From contig CM044955.1 of assembly GCA_024516035.1 (NCBI GenBank), positions 39,691,506 to 39,755,505 on the forward strand: a stretch of 64,000 nucleotides of DNA. The letters run 5' to 3'. Numbering within the stretch: the first letter of the stretch is position 1; the number at the start of each line of letters is the position of its first letter. Origin of the DNA: Bactericera cockerelli. Lineage: Eukaryota; Arthropoda; Insecta; Hemiptera; Triozidae. The notes beneath the pieces were generated by a model. The model did not search any database. It was not told where the DNA came from and worked only from the letters and a program-made list of their open reading frames with translations. Below are positions 35,908 to 48,600 of this stretch, one piece after another. The position numbers were made by a program, and so were the translations under genes.

Positions 35908-36033
35908 TTCTATCTTCTTTTCTTCACTGAATTGTTTTGGTTTTGGAAAAATCCTTGATAAGTATTAAATTTCTATCTTCTTTTCTTCACTGAATTGTTT
36001 TGGTTTTGGAAAAATCCTTGATAAGTATTAAAT
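35908..36033. repeat. Exact 63-bp tandem duplication
   Basis: 35908-35970 (ttctatcttcttttcttcac...) is repeated without visible change at 35971-36033. No flanking motif suggests a mobile element; a very recent duplication or an assembly duplication are both possible. Confidence 0.95.
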
Positions 36034-37861
36034 AAAAATCGACAAATAATAAACATGTAAATTGACTGCATATTGTATGCAACTGTCGCTATGCAAATAT
36101 TTTCCATATTTTATTCATAATTATTATATTGGTCCAGGGTCTAGAATGTATTGTATAAGCCACTACAAGAGCGACAAAAGATCAAGAGATAAACATGGTG
36201 AACATGATAGCTACAGGACTATAAATAGTGATACTTCTTGCATAGTAACTTGCGTATTAGCATGGTCTTACTGAATTAATACGACTAGTGGTGCATAATT
36301 ATGAAACAGCATAATTAAGTAAACCTTTATGATAACAGCGTAGGGACAGCTCATGTTCACATGTGAATTTACATACGAAGTTCATTTGAAATTTCGCATA
36401 TATGATAATATTCAAATTTAAAAAATTTGACAGTTGGTAAAAGAAATTGGTTAATTTTTCAAGTCCCAGAGATTCGAGGATAGGAAAGCTGGCGCTTTCT
36501 TGTTAGCTAACTCCACCGGCGTGGCTATATCTACAAACTGTATGAATATCTATATGATGAAGCAAAAATGGGAAGTCAAATTAAAAGGGCACGGTATCTT
36601 GTCTTTCAAAAATATTGGCGCAGCTGGGGTTTTCTGCATCATATTTGTGTAATAATAAACCTTTCAACTCGCCAACTGAACATTGATAATGTATAAATTG
36701 TAGAATCGATTAAACTATATGTAGGTACCATCATCTTGTATTGCAAGTCTTATAGTAGCCGAATCCTGGGGATGTCAAAAAAGAAAAATACTCTAATATT
36801 TATCTAGAAAAACGAAGACAATACTTCCGATTTCTAATATTAAAAATGTATCGGAAGTAAAATAGCATGATAGAGTGCGAACATTATGACGTATGTATAA
36901 ATTCCCAGTTCTCACTGTTGTATTCCTGTTCCCATGTTTCAGGTAAGTGTCATTCATTCCAGACATTGGTAAACATGTTCTCCTAAAATTACACTGGTAA
37001 GTTAAGAATTTGCAGTTTCCCACTGGTAATTAATTGATCACATTTGTTTAAAAAAATGTGGAAAAAAATCATTATCAATAGTTTAAAGTTCAGTACTTAC
37101 TGTGCAGATTAATAAGCACACTGTTAATGTGTTCTGAAAGGCTGAGTCGCCATAAAGACCTGTAATAATAACGCTCTTCAATATCCATGTCCCTTTAGAT
37201 TTTCTTGCACTATAATAATGTTACATATTTTCCCTCAATTTATCCACCTGTTCAGTGGCCTTTCCAGTTCTCGTGCTTCATTGTATGAGATGCGATGTCT
37301 TAAGCATGGTAGTTTCATCAGGAACACCGGCATATGACCGGCCCACATTAAGATTGCTATGGTATTTTAGTTTGTTGATGTTTGCTGAGGAGCAGGATTC
37401 GCTGCTGTATACTATGATTTTTACTTTCCTTATCCTATAATAAAGAAAGTATTGTATTAAGTATGCAGATATTTAAGTTTGAAATTAATCGAATGTATCG
37501 CATATTTTATCATGCTCATAAATTTATTGGTAGGCAATGTCCAAAAGTTCTCTGGGGGCTTTTTCCTCCAATATTTTCGATGTCAAAATTTCATCATTAA
37601 TAATATATTGTATGTTCTGAAATAAGGAAAACGTCTTGTGACTTTACATGAAATCAGTAGATACACTGTATATGAATAAATAATAATAACATGTGTGTCG
37701 TGGATAGTATAGTGCATAATTACATGTTTTTTATTTACGTATCTACTCTACCTATATCCTAAATGTGAGCGACAGTGTGTTAATTTTTACCATGTACTTT
37801 GGTAGGCCATCATAAAATTGTGTGTATCTAAATCAGGCCATTAATCATTTGTTACACGTCA

Positions 37862-37863
<2 letters not shown>
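36034..37863. other. Intergenic or intronic DNA, no supported gene
   Basis: AT-rich, no recognised gene, SINE or transposon end. Open frames stay under 80 codons. Confidence 0.5.
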
Positions 37864-37915
<52 letters not shown>

Positions 37916-37920
37916 TTCTC
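37864..37920. repeat. CT microsatellite
   Basis: A nearly uninterrupted (tc)n run of about 55 bp with one cc and one ttt interruption. Confidence 0.9.
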
Positions 37921-38904
37921 TTTTAATTTTTCATTTCATGTTTGACAATTACTTATCTCTACGTATGCAAAGTGAACTTCGGAACTCCCGCAATGAATTC
38001 AATCGCTGTAATTCTATACTAACAATGTATAAAGAGCAACTATGTATGTATGAAAACTAGATTTGGAAAAACTTTAGTTCTTTAATGTTGCTCTTAATCT
38101 CCGAAGTTTTCTGCACAAAATGTCGCTGTAGGTTCATAGCCTGATATTATCTGAGCGGTTGTCGATCTCAACACAGAGTAATTAAACTCCACCAAATTTG
38201 ATTTAAATAATGTTTGCTTTCATATCCTATTCTGAAATTTTGATGGTCTTGGTCTTTAATTTTTAATTTGAAATTATTTTTTGCAAACACTGCACTTTCT
38301 ACTAATAATGCCATGCCTAGTTTTCATCATAGACACTCCACGACTTGGTATTTGCCGTTAAGCAAGAATTTTGCCAGTATTCATTTCTTTGGAATTGTTT
38401 TTGCATATTTATGTTTGTTCTTTGCATTGTTTATTTTCGTCCATGTACGTACGTCCAGTATTGCATCGAATTGTTTATATTTGTTCTCCTCACCCTGCTT
38501 TCTTTTGTTTAATTTTCGTGATATTGATGTTATAGGTCTCAAGTTAATAAAGTGCATTGGTTAATTGTTCCCGTGTCAAGAATCGAGTCGGTTAGGTGAC
38601 TTGAACAGAAGCATTCCAATACAATCATGGAATCAATTAATACTACAGTCTGCGGTTTCTTTGAATATAAATAAAGAAGGACCCACCTTTTCCTGTTCTA
38701 AATTCCTCTCTTCCAAACAAGATAAAGATGTTTTTCTGATGTTTTTTTACTGTATTTATTTGTTTGAAAGTCATCACAATGCTGATTCCCTGTTTCCGCT
38801 ACTGCTACCGGTTATCATGACATGACCATTGAATTTTGAAAGCTTTCTGTTGTATCAATTTTAATAGCCACAAAGGTTTCATTATATGACTCTTATTAAG
38901 ATAT

Positions 38905-39125
38905 AACATGTATCATCAACAATAAGTTCTGAAATACAAAAGACCTTTTTAAAGAAAAGGTGTATTTCTTTTACGGAAACCCCTCAATAGTTGTAGAGGT
39001 ATTTTCGGTATATATAAAACATGTATCATCAACAATAAGTTCTGAAATTCAAAAGACCTTTTTAAAGAAAAGGTGTATTTCTTTTACGGAAACCCCTCAA
39101 TAGTTGTAGAGGTATTTTCGAAATG
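38905..39125. repeat. 113-bp tandem duplication
   Basis: aacatgtatcatcaacaataag... through gtagaggtattttcg occurs at about 38905 and 39018, with single-base differences (gaaatac versus gaaattc). The second copy forms the start of a 78-codon open frame that is not regarded as a gene. Confidence 0.9.
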
Positions 39126-41199
39126 TGGTAGTGGGCTATTGTTTCAAAAAGAACTTCGAATTAAATTTAATGGGGATGTTCTGTTTCGTCCAAATGTAAG
39201 GTTTAAAAAATGTTTTTCTGATAAAAAAAAAAAAAAAAAATACCAGATTCTTTACTTTTTAAGTATATTGTACTCCATGGTCTCTCTAATTGATTGGTTT
39301 GGGCACTAAGCTCCCATGAAGTCCAATATCTGCAACCTATTAATTGCAGACTCAACATTCCTTTTTACACGCCATGCCTCCTTCAGTCGTGTCTCATGAA
39401 ATAGCAAGTCCTTTCCTCAGTAGTAAATTTAGCGGTCGGTAATTTCTGGAGATATCTGCAGAAATAATTGCAAAGAATGTGAAGGCATTACATCACCACC
39501 GGAGAACTATCAAACATCGAATTGAAAGTCAACTGAAATAAATATGAAAATAGTGAACACTCCCCTGGACAGTGCTGTGTCAACCCAAGCGGGTCCTTCG
39601 TCCCGGGTGCTCTCCTACTTCTAACATTTCGTATGGAAAATTTATAGACAAATTTAGTAATGGAAACTTAAACTTCATCTTGTACCGATGGCTAAAAAAA
39701 CAACTGAATTTCGACTACTATTTCAGGATCCGCATTATATTATGTGTAGACTAAACTCGCATAGATGGGTTGCTTCGTTTGGGTGCAGTCGAAGGTTTAA
39801 TTAAAGTTTGAATTAATACCAAAACGACCCGCATTTTAGCTTATGAAAGCTGCACTTGGACCGTGACTGGGTTAATGCCTAATGAGTCTTGTCAATAGGG
39901 AATAGACCAAGCATTCTAGCTCACGTTCCCACTGTCTGCAGTAATAAAATAACAAAACAAATTCCTATAATACTTTCAGAATAACAATGGACAACAAATA
40001 CCTAAAGTGTAGAAGAAGTATAAAAAACACAAATCGATAAAATAAAAAAACGGAAAAGTTGGTTTATAGGATTGAGAGAAAAAAAGTTGGACAGGTTACC
40101 TCATATAAATGTAATATCGGTGGTATAGTGAGCGCTAGAATTACAGTTAGATTGTACTAGAGACGTTGAACCTAATGTACATAGCTATTCTTTCTATCTT
40201 ATAGTTTGCTTGTTTTAGTATTTATTAGTATGATGAATGCAGCAAGCTCTTCCTTCCTCTCCTGTGAGAGGTGTGTTATTTTTTGGTCACTTAACTCCAC
40301 TGTCCTGGAAGTGACTGATGTGTGATGAAGAAATATGAAATTCTGCTTCCTTCCTGTGATTTGCAACTGCCGGACATCATATTATATTTCATGCCATGTT
40401 GTGCCAACGTCATCCAGATTCTTCCCAGCTTCATAGTTGTCCCAGATGGCATCAAACTTCTTGAATTCTCTTTCTTGGGTACCCAAAGGGGTCATACGAT
40501 TTTTAGTGTTCATTCTATTATAGATGTAGTTTCAGTGATAAAATATCCTTTCGAATCCACAACTCGTAGATCAGAGATGCCCCTGACTTCCAATAAATCC
40601 ATTCATTAAGCTTATCGGGCGATCAATACTGAGGACCCACCGGCCGGCGTTGGAATTTTAATTTAATTTCACCCATTTTATTTATCTTCAACTACCTTTA
40701 GGTATACCTATATTATGATGTAAATTTTTTAAATGTAATTTGAGTCTTTAAACAAGTTTCTTCGTATATATTTCTACAATGTATATGATAGCTTGATCTG
40801 CGTCGTAGCAACAGCAATCAAGTTTGGAGTGTCTAGAATAGGATATGAAAGCAACTTCACTATTTTTGTCAAAGTTCAGTGACCCTTGCACCAAAGCGAT
40901 TGGTTTAAGAATTTCTTTTCAAACGTATTTTGTTATTGGATCGATCTCAACACACATGGTTGTCGGGTTCGGTGGAACATGCATAATGTTTTGACATGAG
41001 TAGCCGAGTTGTTGTGTTGATTAATTACATTGAGGTGCCTTCCAGCGGTTTGTATTACACTTGTTGTTCTCTGCCTTCTTCACATTCCTCACAAGTGTGA
41101 ACACCTGAACACGCCTTTCCCATTGGGTTGATTTTCTTTTGAAAATTCCTATCACTCTTAATTTTGAAAGACTCTTGTATCTAATATAAAAGTTTTATA
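39126..41199. other. Intergenic or intronic DNA, no supported gene
   Basis: Contains an A-run at about 39223-39240. An open frame at 40322-40609 (95 codons) is unrecognised, with no motif, signal peptide or splice context that I would defend. Confidence 0.5.
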
Positions 41200-41201
41200 T
41201 A

Positions 41202-41806
41202 CAGAGTGTCCACTTTTAATGTGCGCCATAGGAAAAATACATGTAAAAACAGTTTTTCCTTGTCTCAAAAGTCGCCATTAAGTATTTTAATTAAACCAAA
41301 TATGTTAACTCATGTATTTTTATCTGAAGAATCCACTGGTGGTAATTTCATACACCTGGGACTTACAGTTAAAAAGTTAAGGGTTCGAAATCCGAGAAAT
41401 GTGTTATGTTTGAAACTCAACTTTTATGTACAATTGGATACTCTATTTTATGTATTTTTTCACGAGAAATTGATTGGTAATATTATCAATTACCTGGGGT
41501 TTACAGTTAAAAAGTTCTGGGTTCGAAACCGAGTAATTGCGTTATGTTTGAAACTCAATATTTTCGTACAACTGGATACCTACCTGGTTTCTGGTTTTAC
41601 TAACTGTGATACCCTATTTTAGCATTCTTTAACTTTATTTGTGTATTTTTTCAATAGAAATAACGATTTCTGCTTCTTTTGTCCGAAGAAGACCTACTGA
41701 AAAAAGGCGTGTTTTAAACTTGAATTCATGACTTTGTAAAAAAGGACAACTGATAATCAGTTTATGGGTAGGTACTTACTGATATTGAAGTTAGATTCGA
41801 TTTTCA
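41202..41806 (+). repeat. Left TIR with internal 127-bp-type duplication
   Basis: Within this TIR two diverged modules lie in tandem. Each contains an ACAGTTAAAAAGTT word followed by gggttcgaa, then gttatgtttgaaactcaa (about 41366-41427 and 41501-41560). The gggttcgaaatcc and gggttcgaaaccg words look like Pol III B boxes, but no A box or tRNA fold accompanies them. In related elements repeated subterminal modules can be transposase binding sites; that role here is inference. Confidence 0.8.
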
Positions 41807-42395
41807 GACGAATCTAGTTTAAATCTGACACACGCTCCCAATTTTCAAAACTCACGGATGTGGGCAAAAGAAAATCCTCTACTCTACTCATACTCAGTAC
41901 CCACAAAAAGTAAACGTCTGGGCAGGAATAGTAGGACAACACATTATTGGTCCAATATTCTACAATGAAAGTATAACTTCAGAACTCTTCCTCGACCTCC
42001 TTGTTCATGAAATAGGTCCATTAATCACAAATGTTGTTGCTGAAAGAGATTTTTTTTTTCAAATGGACGTTTGTCCAGCCCACAACTCAAGATTAGTCAA
42101 AGAGTTTTTACAAGCAGCATTTCCAGGAAGGGTGATAGCTCACAATGGTGATATTGATTGGGCAGCAAGATCACCCGATCTATCCCCAAATGACTTTTTT
42201 CTTTGGGGTTACCTAAAAGCAATACTTTATCACGAAGGTAAAACATACCCCAATGTAGAGGCATTGAAAGATGCCATCACCCAAGCATGCAACAACATAA
42301 CAGCACGTCAATTGGCAAATGTTCGCAATGAATTTTACGACAGATTGGGATATTGTGTTGCTGCTGATGGAGATATCTTTGAAAATCGAATCTAA
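41801..42395 (+). pseudogene. DD41D-type mariner transposase remnant
   Basis: Decayed catalytic domain of a Tc1/mariner DDE transposase. In one frame 41801-41870 encodes FSDES..., containing the first Asp (codon 41807-41809), and RMWAKENP. A one-base shift near 41870-41880 moves into YSTHTQYPQKVNVWAG and continues to QMDVCPAHN (second Asp, 42066-42068), SPDLSPNDFFLWGYLK (third Asp) and the stop at 42393-42395. Forty-one residues separate the second and third Asp, so it is DD41D by spacing, as in rosa-like elements. The first 150 or so residues, including the DNA-binding domain, are absent. It cannot make an active enzyme. Confidence 0.85.
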
Positions 42396-42983
42396 CTTCA
42401 ATATCAGTAAGTACCTACCCATAAACTGATTATCAGTTGTTCTTTCTTACAAAGTCATGAATTCAAGTTTAAAACACGCCTTTTTTCAGTAGGTCTTCTT
42501 CGGACAAAAGGAGCAGAAATCGTTACTTCTATTGAAAAAATACACAAATAAAGTTAAAGAATGCTAAAATAGGGTATAACAGTTAGTAAAACCAGAAACC
42601 AGGTAAGTATCCAGGTGTACGAAAATATTGAGTTTCAAACATAACGCAATTACTCGGTTTCGAACCCAGAACTTTTTAACTGTAAACCCCAGGTAATTGA
42701 TAATATTACCAATCAATTTCTCGTGAAAAAATACATAAAATAGAGTATCCAATTGTACAAAAATGTTGAGTTTCAAACATAACACATTTCTCGGATTTCG
42801 AACCCTTAACTTTTTAACTGTAAGTCCCAGGTGTATGAAATTACCACCAGTGGATTCTTCAGATAAAAATACATGAGTTAACATATTTGGTTTAATTAAA
42901 ATACTTAATGGCGACTTTTGAGACAAGAAAAACTGTTTTTACATGTATTTTTCCTATGGCGCACATTAAAAGTGGACACTCTG
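42380..42983 (-). repeat. Right TIR of mariner-type element
   Basis: Reverse complement of 41202-41806. It starts inside the transposase reading frame: the final codons (FENRI and stop) are part of the repeat. The right copy is therefore probably the original and the left one the duplicate. Confidence 0.85.
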
Positions 42984-42985
42984 TA

Positions 42986-43958
42986 TGCACCGAAATCCCT
43001 CGTAAAGTAATGTCCTTGAAAGACGTGAACTTTTTGATACGCCGTGAACCTGTGTATTTACATCTCAATTGTCTTAAGTTTTGGACTCAGTACTGTTCTT
43101 AGCTTTTATTCAACATTTTCACTCGCCATAAACACACTCTGCTTCTTAGAAAGAACGTTGGAAAATATTGAAGAAATTCCATAACTGTTGGTGCCGAGAG
43201 CAACAGATCAATTCTCATGTCTCCCCACAAGGAATATTTATTATGTCTAGGATTTAGAAAAACTGATGATGATATTTTTGTCCTCATGCGTCATTTCTCC
43301 AGAGCTCCCAACCCCACCCCTAATTAGCAATTTTATTACCATTGTGTATTTTAAAAAAATTCAGATATGAACACACTAATACAAGAAAATTAAACGCATC
43401 TACAATTCCTTACATCATGTACACAAAATTGCCTATGCATACATTGTTCTTCCCTTTTGCGACATAACGGAAAATATAGTGATATCAGATATGTCCTTCA
43501 TTTATATGTTGTAAAAGAACTACAAGAAAAAGCTTTCTGTGAGAAAATGTCAAGTTTGCATCGTGTCATGTCTATCTATCTCTATGCATATTTAGCCTAT
43601 GACTGTTTTTTGTGAAAAAGCATGCCTTTAAAATTGGAAATGCTTTTAATTCTAAGCTGTATGGGTTATTCTGACAAAAAAATTGGGTCTTTCTAATCTC
43701 TACATTTTTTTTTTCTCTTAATTTTTGGAATCACCTGAGCAGAGAGTTCCACCGTTTACATAATAGAACTTCGATGTTTCTCGTACACATAATGTGATAG
43801 CACTACCAAAATGTAACATCATAATATTTCGGGATGTAACACATATACACATATACCTAATCACGACGATTAAAAGTACATTACATAAATTACATAAATA
43901 GCACACCCAACATGCTCGTGTACTTGTGTGTTGAAAATGTTTGGCAAGGTGTTGAGAA
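42986..43958. other. Intergenic or intronic DNA, no supported gene
   Basis: No recognised feature; short open frames only. Confidence 0.5.
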
Positions 43959-43977
43959 ATGTGCAATTATCATATGA

Positions 43978-44045
43978 GGCAGAATGCATCCACATTGCAA
44001 GGTGAGTGTCGGGATGTCAAGGTCGCCTGTTCGACTCCCACCTGG
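43978..44045 (+). repeat. Possible tRNA-like SINE head
   Basis: gcatccacattgcaaggtgag followed by gtcgcctgttcgactccc (B-box-like). It ends near the polypyrimidine tract. The A box is poor, so this is a weak call. Confidence 0.3.
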
Positions 44046-44100
44046 TTTGCCTTGCTCGGGAAGCGCTCTACGGTCATTGCTTTCAAATTTACCGTTGGTA

Positions 44101-44453
44101 CCCCCCCCCCCCCCCCCCCTCCCTCTATTCTCTCTCTTCTGCCCCCGATCTGCTCCCTCTCACTCTCCCCTATTTTCTCCCTCACATATCTCTCTGTCTC
44201 CCCACTCTTCTTGCTCTCTCCCTCTCTGTCCCCCCACTTTTCTTTTTATCTCTATCTTTCTCTCCCCCCCCCCCCTTCTCCTCTCATCCTCTCCACTCTT
44301 ATTCTCTCTCTCCCCCCCCCCCTCTTCCCTGATCCTCTCCACTCTTCTTTCTCTCCCCCCCCCCTTCTCCTCTCATCCTCGCCACCCTTCTTTCTCTCCC
44401 CCCCCCCCCCTTCTCCTCTCATCCTCGCCACTCTTATTTTTCTCTCTTGCTCT

Positions 44454-44485
<32 letters not shown>

Positions 44486-44505
44486 CCCTCTCTCTCTCTA
44501 TTTCT
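44101..44505. repeat. 400-bp polypyrimidine tract (poly-C and CT)
   Basis: Starts with a run of about 19 C, then alternates CT repeats, five more C-runs of 8-12, and recurring ttctcctctcatcctc(t/g)ccactctt motifs (about 35-60-bp spacing), ending in a pure (tc)n run. Open frames of 174-207 codons on the plus strand in several frames are Pro/Ser/Leu-only translations of the tract. Long polypurine/polypyrimidine mirror sequences can adopt triplex DNA; that is general knowledge, not shown here. Confidence 0.9.
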
Positions 44506-45283
44506 TAATACCGGTATATTGTTCAGAAGTGGAAACACTTCCGTATTGTACATTCCTTTTCTATTTTTCTCTCCCGATGTGAGCATAGTGCGGACTTTGC
44601 GCCGCGAGGCAAAGGTCACACACAGTCATGGCAATGTCGGACTTTTCATTAATTAAAGTTAAGAATGCACTCACTCTTAATATGAGTTTTTGTACAACAA
44701 TGTACAATAAACATTTAAGGATGAGTTTTCTTATTCGTGACACACATAAAAAAAAAATTAAAAATATCTCGGAAGTAATACACAAGTATTTCTCGCTCGA
44801 TTTTTGGGAGTGGAATCGTGATTTGGAAGTTGACGGTTTGAAAAATGTGAGTAATTGTGACATTTATCTGTGAGGAACACAAAACCAATGACTCACCATA
44901 TCAGAGAGATAAAGGCTGTGCGTGAGAAAACTAGCATTCTGTAAAGCAGGATCTAGGTCGCTTGACCAATGATGTGTAAGACCGGCAGTGAGATTCTCTA
45001 ACTAAGAAATAAATCTAAATAACGGAGTCTCTAGTAATGAGAACGGCGTGTTTGACAATTCCTCTAATATTCTTGGAAACAATTTTGCTGAACAAATTGC
45101 TTTTTCAAAGTCCTATTTGTTCAAGTTTTCGAAACTTGAAACAATCATTTGTGAGAATGCGAGTATCCGGACATCACATATGTATGTAGGTAGGAATTCA
45201 CCAGAGGGGCCACCCAGCTCTTGGGGGCACTTTCACATCTCGAAGACATATTATAGTAGTATTGACATTTTTTCCTCATCGAT
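44506..45283. other. Intergenic or intronic DNA, no supported gene
   Basis: Opposing open frames at 44561-44873 overlap fully and neither is recognised. No repeat detected. Confidence 0.5.
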
Positions 45284-45600
45284 GGAGCGTTGAATGCACT
45301 GGTTCTCGTAGGATTTCCGAAGTTAAGCAACGTCTAGCGAGGTGAAAACTTCGAGATGCTGATGGCATTCCGGCCCAACCCAGGCTGGGTGATGTTAATG
45401 TGGGTAGCAGGTTTGTGAATTTCCTGAAAAAAACGAGTCGAATGAGGAGGTCATTGCTCAAACAAATGCCTTGAGGAGCTTCGACCATCTTACTCTGAGG
45501 ACGGTCTAAAGAAGTTGGAACAACGTGCAACGCTGGGAGAAGTGTTTTGTTTTCTCCCTCAAAGGAGACCATGTTTAAAATAGGATTGAATCAACCCCAG
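45284..45600 (+). repeat. 5S-rRNA-derived SINE
   Basis: The head reads gagcgttgaatgcactggtt, ctcgtaggatttccgaagtt, aagcaacgtctagcgagg, closely following the 5S rRNA internal promoter region (5S: cacgttgaataca, ggttctcgtccgatcaccgaagttaagcaacgtc). The 5S C-box part (cttggatgggtgacc) is missing or degraded. Then come gatgctgatggcattccggcc, caacccaggctgggtgatgtt and aatgtgggtagcaggtttgtg, the shared central domain. The tail includes taggattgaatcaac. The antisense open frame over 45276-45572 is not a gene. Confidence 0.75.
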
Positions 45601-48600
45601 GTGACTTGCCTTTCTATGTTTTTCCCCGTACTTTTTGAACAGCCCTCATCGTTTCTTACAGATGTATAAAATTCTTACGCACACATGCATGCATTTATAG
45701 ATCTTCTTCTTTTTGGATCTCCTAAAATATTTTAATTGAATCAAGATTTCTTGCACATCCGTGGGTTCTTAAGAGAGAAAAGAGCTAACATAGCGGTATC
45801 TAAACCAATAATCCTCAGACTTTTGTTCTCTCTCTCACTCTTGTTGTGAAAGTTTCCCCATCACGTTCTCACGTCCCTGTATCGATTCCATCTCGACTTG
45901 GCTGCCTACGTGACTATGATCTCTTCCTGTCTCTGGAGATGCTGTTCCCCTTTGTCTGTCTGGAATAGAGATAAAGCTAACACATTCTGTGAATAAGACA
46001 TTTCTGGGGTTTCGAAATTACTTAGTTGTCAGCAAACCTGTACCTTAACGTCACAGCATAGTTATAGGTACTTGTGGACAATATCTGAACTGTGTTTGAT
46101 AAACATGCTGGATCAACAATACAGCACCCTTATCATACGAGTATAGCACAACGTCCATCAATGTAGAAATAATGTAAAGTCCAAGTATATTTTATTTATA
46201 TTCTTGAGGTAAGGCAAGTTTCCTGCAATGTGTGAGGTTTTAATGCTGTGTCGGACATTTCTTCCGTTCTAGAAGTCTCGTTTGATGAGACAATCCTTTT
46301 TGTCCATTCAGATGTTTCGTATAATTTTTCCTAGTTTTATACTGAATGTTCACTAGTTTTTACTGACGGATAGACATTCTGTAGTATTTATAGTTTGAAT
46401 TTTAATATAAAGGAACAGTCTGAATTTGAGGTGCTTCTTTGTTATATTGATAGACTCAAAATAAATAGAAATCGAAAAAATCGTACAATAAAAACTACCA
46501 ACTATGTTCGTGGAGTCTTTAGTTCTAGTCCCTTTTCAACTTATTCTCCGGTTATTTTTCCAAATTTTTTTTGTTCTTCATAACCTAACCTTGAACCTCA
46601 GAACCTTCGAATTACCCAACGTTGCCCTTCGCGGCGTCAGCATCTTACATTTTAGAGCTACTGAGCTAGTTATTAAAATTGCCATTGTTATTATTATCTT
46701 ATTCATGCTGCGGTGTCCACGTCTTATGTTTAATGAAGGCATTGCGCCGCTGAAACTGTTTGTTTAGGCACGCTTCTGATCCTTGCCTCAGGCATTCCAT
46801 TATTTCTATGTATATCATCAACACCATCTACTTTCCTGTGTATGCTTCTATCATGGTGCTACACATTCCATTGTTAATGACAGTGCCATCCGTCGCCTTG
46901 AAATTAATTTCAATAAACAATATCACAGTGTTGGGTATCAGAGTATCAGCTAATACAACTTCACCATCACATAATGTACTGTCATAATAGAAATTGATGT
47001 TTTTTTAGGTAGGTATCTAACTCATTTAGATAGAGGTTATCCACCCTCATGATAGCCCTATGGGTAATGCATGCACATTGCATTGCATGGATAAAAAGTT
47101 CGTGCATTGATGCTGCTCCTGGAAACTTTTTTATTTTCTTAAAATCTTTTCATTACCCTCAAATCTATTGCTTGATTTTTGGCAAATGGCAAAATAACAA
47201 GTAGTGCTTCGATCACATAGTAGGTACTGGTACAAGTACTCACAATTCACAGTATGCTAGAAATCTGTGCTGCCAGATTTGTTTGGTAAAGTGCATGGTA
47301 CTACAATGAAAACAAAATAGAAGATTTTTCTTAGGTTCGATAACAAAACAATTTTGCTATCGTTTATTATTTAGTTTTCATTCTCTAGTCCGCTTTTTCT
47401 ACACATGACAGAAATTCACATGACATGAATTTACCATGATAAGGTGAAAAATCCGTGTTAAGAATAATAGAGAATATTTGGTAATGTGGCCCTATTGTTG
47501 TGAGCACAGGGTGTGCCATCACTTACCTATCTAGCTGCTGTTGGATGGTTCTAGATCTATATCAGGTATATCATAATTATAATTATTGATGAAATAAAGA
47601 ATGGAATCCCTAATTTCTATCTGCTCTTTATATTTTCATTTGGCTTGAGATCACTGTTACAAGTAAGAAATATTAAGTTAAATTTCGTTTTCCTTTCATA
47701 AAATCAGTTTTCCTACTCGGGGCTTGATTATGAATTTATTTTACCCGTGTGGAGATTATGTATGAACTAAGACCCGAGACAGAAAGGAACTAACTACTGA
47801 AACCTGGAGTCCCCTGACGCATTACCATTACCCTGGGTTGATCCCTTGATCTACAGTTAGTTAGAGGCTTGTAGTTGTAGGATCACCTGAACCCTTGTCA
47901 CCTACTTGCACTCTTATCAATTTTAGTATAATCGGATATCAACTTTGTCTTGAGCCTGAAACGTCTCAACAAATAGTATTAGATGATAATAATAACTCGT
48001 AGACACAACTTATTTTGATCCTTACTAAGTTTAGTCGTATGATGTCTGTTTAAAGTGTCTAGATTAAATATTAGAATACTATACGTATAAAAATAAAAAT
48101 AGATAATATACAGGTATTCGGTAATTTATCTCTTAGTCAAAATCATGATGTTTAGTAATTTTTAGTTTTGATTCAAAATTGATTTTGATTAATTGAAAAG
48201 ATTTCGGTGCAGACCTAACCACAAAGGATGTTCATATGCTTAAGGACCACCCAATCTGCCTCTAATATCTCTGAAGATGCTACCCAGTAACCCATGTGTA
48301 TGTACGATTGTACATATAGCTTCATAAGTTTCATATTTTGCTGGTACTGGATTCTGGTAACGGTTAATACCTCTAAGCTCCGAGATATTTTTTGACATTT
48401 TCAAGCTAGAGAATTCAACACTGATTTTTTTATATATCATTAGTTCATTACCATCACAATGTAATTTAAATAATTAGCATACCAATCGGTATAAAAGAGC
48501 ATTCAAAACTCTTCCTTGTGATCTGTGAACAGATCTTCATATGCCTCCAGTTCAGTTCGTCTGAGTGCAATTTCGTAATTCGTACTATCAATTCACGGTG

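Larger units (their letters stand above)
41202..42983 (+). mobile_element. Mariner-type transposon with 604-bp TIRs
   Basis: The ends cagagtgtccacttttaatg and its reverse complement are flanked by ta on each side (41200-41201 and 42984-42985), the Tc1/mariner target. The TIRs span 41202-41806 and 42380-42983 and differ at only scattered bases. Only 573 bp lies between them: the catalytic part of a transposase gene, whose last codons and stop lie in the right TIR. The left TIR occupies the place where the N-terminal helix-turn-helix coding region should be. The element is non-autonomous. Open frames of 138 and 120 codons in the two TIRs are mirror copies of the same repeat sequence, not genes. 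Confidence 0.9.

Noticed and set aside
41206..42926. Open frames of 138 and 120 codons that look like a repeated protein
   Set aside because: They are mirror-image readings of the two TIRs of the mariner-type element; the internal repeat is a DNA-level duplication.
43959..44582. 207-codon open frame, the longest in the window
   Set aside because: Most of it is Pro/Ser/Leu from the polypyrimidine tract, and similar open frames exist in the other plus-strand frames.
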